From: Candidatus Gastranaerophilales bacterium
GTDB taxonomy: Bacteria > Cyanobacteriota > Vampirovibrionia > Gastranaerophilales > JAQUYY01
Direction of reading: 5' to 3'
Assembly: GCA_028691575.1 (NCBI GenBank)
Contig: JAQUYY010000118.1
Span: 1-5,954, forward strand
Length of the DNA stretch: 5,954 nucleotides
Of the stretch, positions 5,582 to 5,954 are shown piece by piece. The position numbers were made by a program, and so were the translations under genes. The first letter of the stretch is position 1. Every line of letters begins with the position of its first letter. Below the pieces are notes generated by a model. That model had not been told where the DNA came from, searched no databases, and worked only from the letters and a program-made list of their open reading frames with translations.

Positions 5582-5954
5582 TGAATAATAATGAATTTAA
5601 TCATGTTACGGTGATGCTAAATGAAACCGTAGATGGTGTTGATGTTAAAAAGGGCTTGATATATATTGATGCAACTCTTGGTGGAGGTGGGCATTCGGCT
5701 CTTATTGTCCAAAAACTTCAAGGAGAAGGCAGGTTAATAGGTTTTGATGTTGATGATGTTGCGATTGAAGCTGCCAAAAAGAAATTAGAACCTTTTAAAA
5801 ATGTTGTAACCATCTGCAAAAACAGTTATATGCAAATTCCTGAAAAACTTCCCGAACTTGGCATTGAAAAAATTTCAGGTGGGATTATTTTTGATTTGGG
5901 TGCATCTTATAACCAGTTAACCAGCGAAAATCGTGGATTTAGCTTTCTTAAAGA
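5578..5954 (+). CDS. rsmH: 16S rRNA (cytosine(1402)-N(4))-methyltransferase, N-terminal part
   Basis: The first 125 codons of RsmH (MraW), cut by the right edge; the full protein is usually about 300-315 residues. It methylates N4 of C1402 in the decoding centre of 16S rRNA with S-adenosylmethionine. Family marks are FNHVTVMLNETVDG (7-20), the SAM-binding loop DATLGGGGHS (31-40), GRLIGFDVDDVA (51-62) with the acidic residue at the end of the second strand, and GGIIFDLGASYNQL followed by NRGFSF (101-123). The usual DLGVSS reads DLGASY here. Start choice is between ATG 5578 and the adjacent ATG 5581; homology begins shortly after both. 5578 is preferred because it overlaps the mini-ORF stop. 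rsmH often opens the mra/dcw cell-wall cluster after mraZ; no mraZ lies upstream here. Confidence 0.95.
   Translation, partial: MMNNNEFNHVTVMLNETVDGVDVKKGLIYIDATLGGGGHSALIVQKLQGEGRLIGFDVDDVAIEAAKKKLEPFKNVVTICKNSYMQIPEKLPELGIEKISGGIIFDLGASYNQLTSENRGFSFLK

Overview
This is an AT-rich bacterial window of mostly housekeeping genes. It holds three complete genes and one near-complete gene (priA, whose 5' end is uncertain) on the minus strand. A gene fragment lies at each edge: a broken rnhC-like gene on the minus strand at the left, and rsmH on the plus strand at the right. Gene density is high, TAATG stop/start overlaps occur, and the standard genetic code fits. The combination of GatB, a PC4-like protein, an RNase HIII-like protein and a UbiA/MenA-type prenyltransferase in AT-rich DNA would suit an uncultured gut lineage such as Gastranaerophilales (Melainabacteria). 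That placement is a weak inference; no 16S or other lineage marker is present.

Layout, right to left for the minus strand. A divergent intergenic region (5442-5577) separates rsmH (plus, truncated by the right edge) from a 78-residue PC4-like single-stranded-DNA-binding protein (5205-5441). That small gene is followed by priA, the replication-restart helicase (2668-5109 from the first ATG, but the conserved N-terminus continues upstream to about 5193). A 69-nt gap with an extended -10 promoter leads to gatB (1138-2598). gatB overlaps a UbiA-family prenyltransferase gene (167-1138) by one base, and that gene in turn overlaps the rnhC-like gene (1-167) by one base, so the three look like a translationally coupled operon.

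Functionally the cluster covers DNA maintenance (PC4-like protein, PriA, probable RNase HIII), translation (GatB for Gln/Asn-tRNA formation, RsmH for 16S rRNA methylation) and a membrane prenyl-transfer step.

I do not see a defence system, mobile gene cassette or CRISPR array. The points worth a second look are: (1) a 61-bp palindromic repeat inserted in frame inside priA; (2) a priA reading frame that keeps PriA homology upstream of its first ATG yet has no ATG/GTG/TTG there, with an ATT codon behind a Shine-Dalgarno-like sequence and a 14-bp mRNA hairpin over the region; (3) a one-base frame disruption at an A6 run in the rnhC-like gene; and (4) a six-codon mini-ORF whose stop overlaps the rsmH start.
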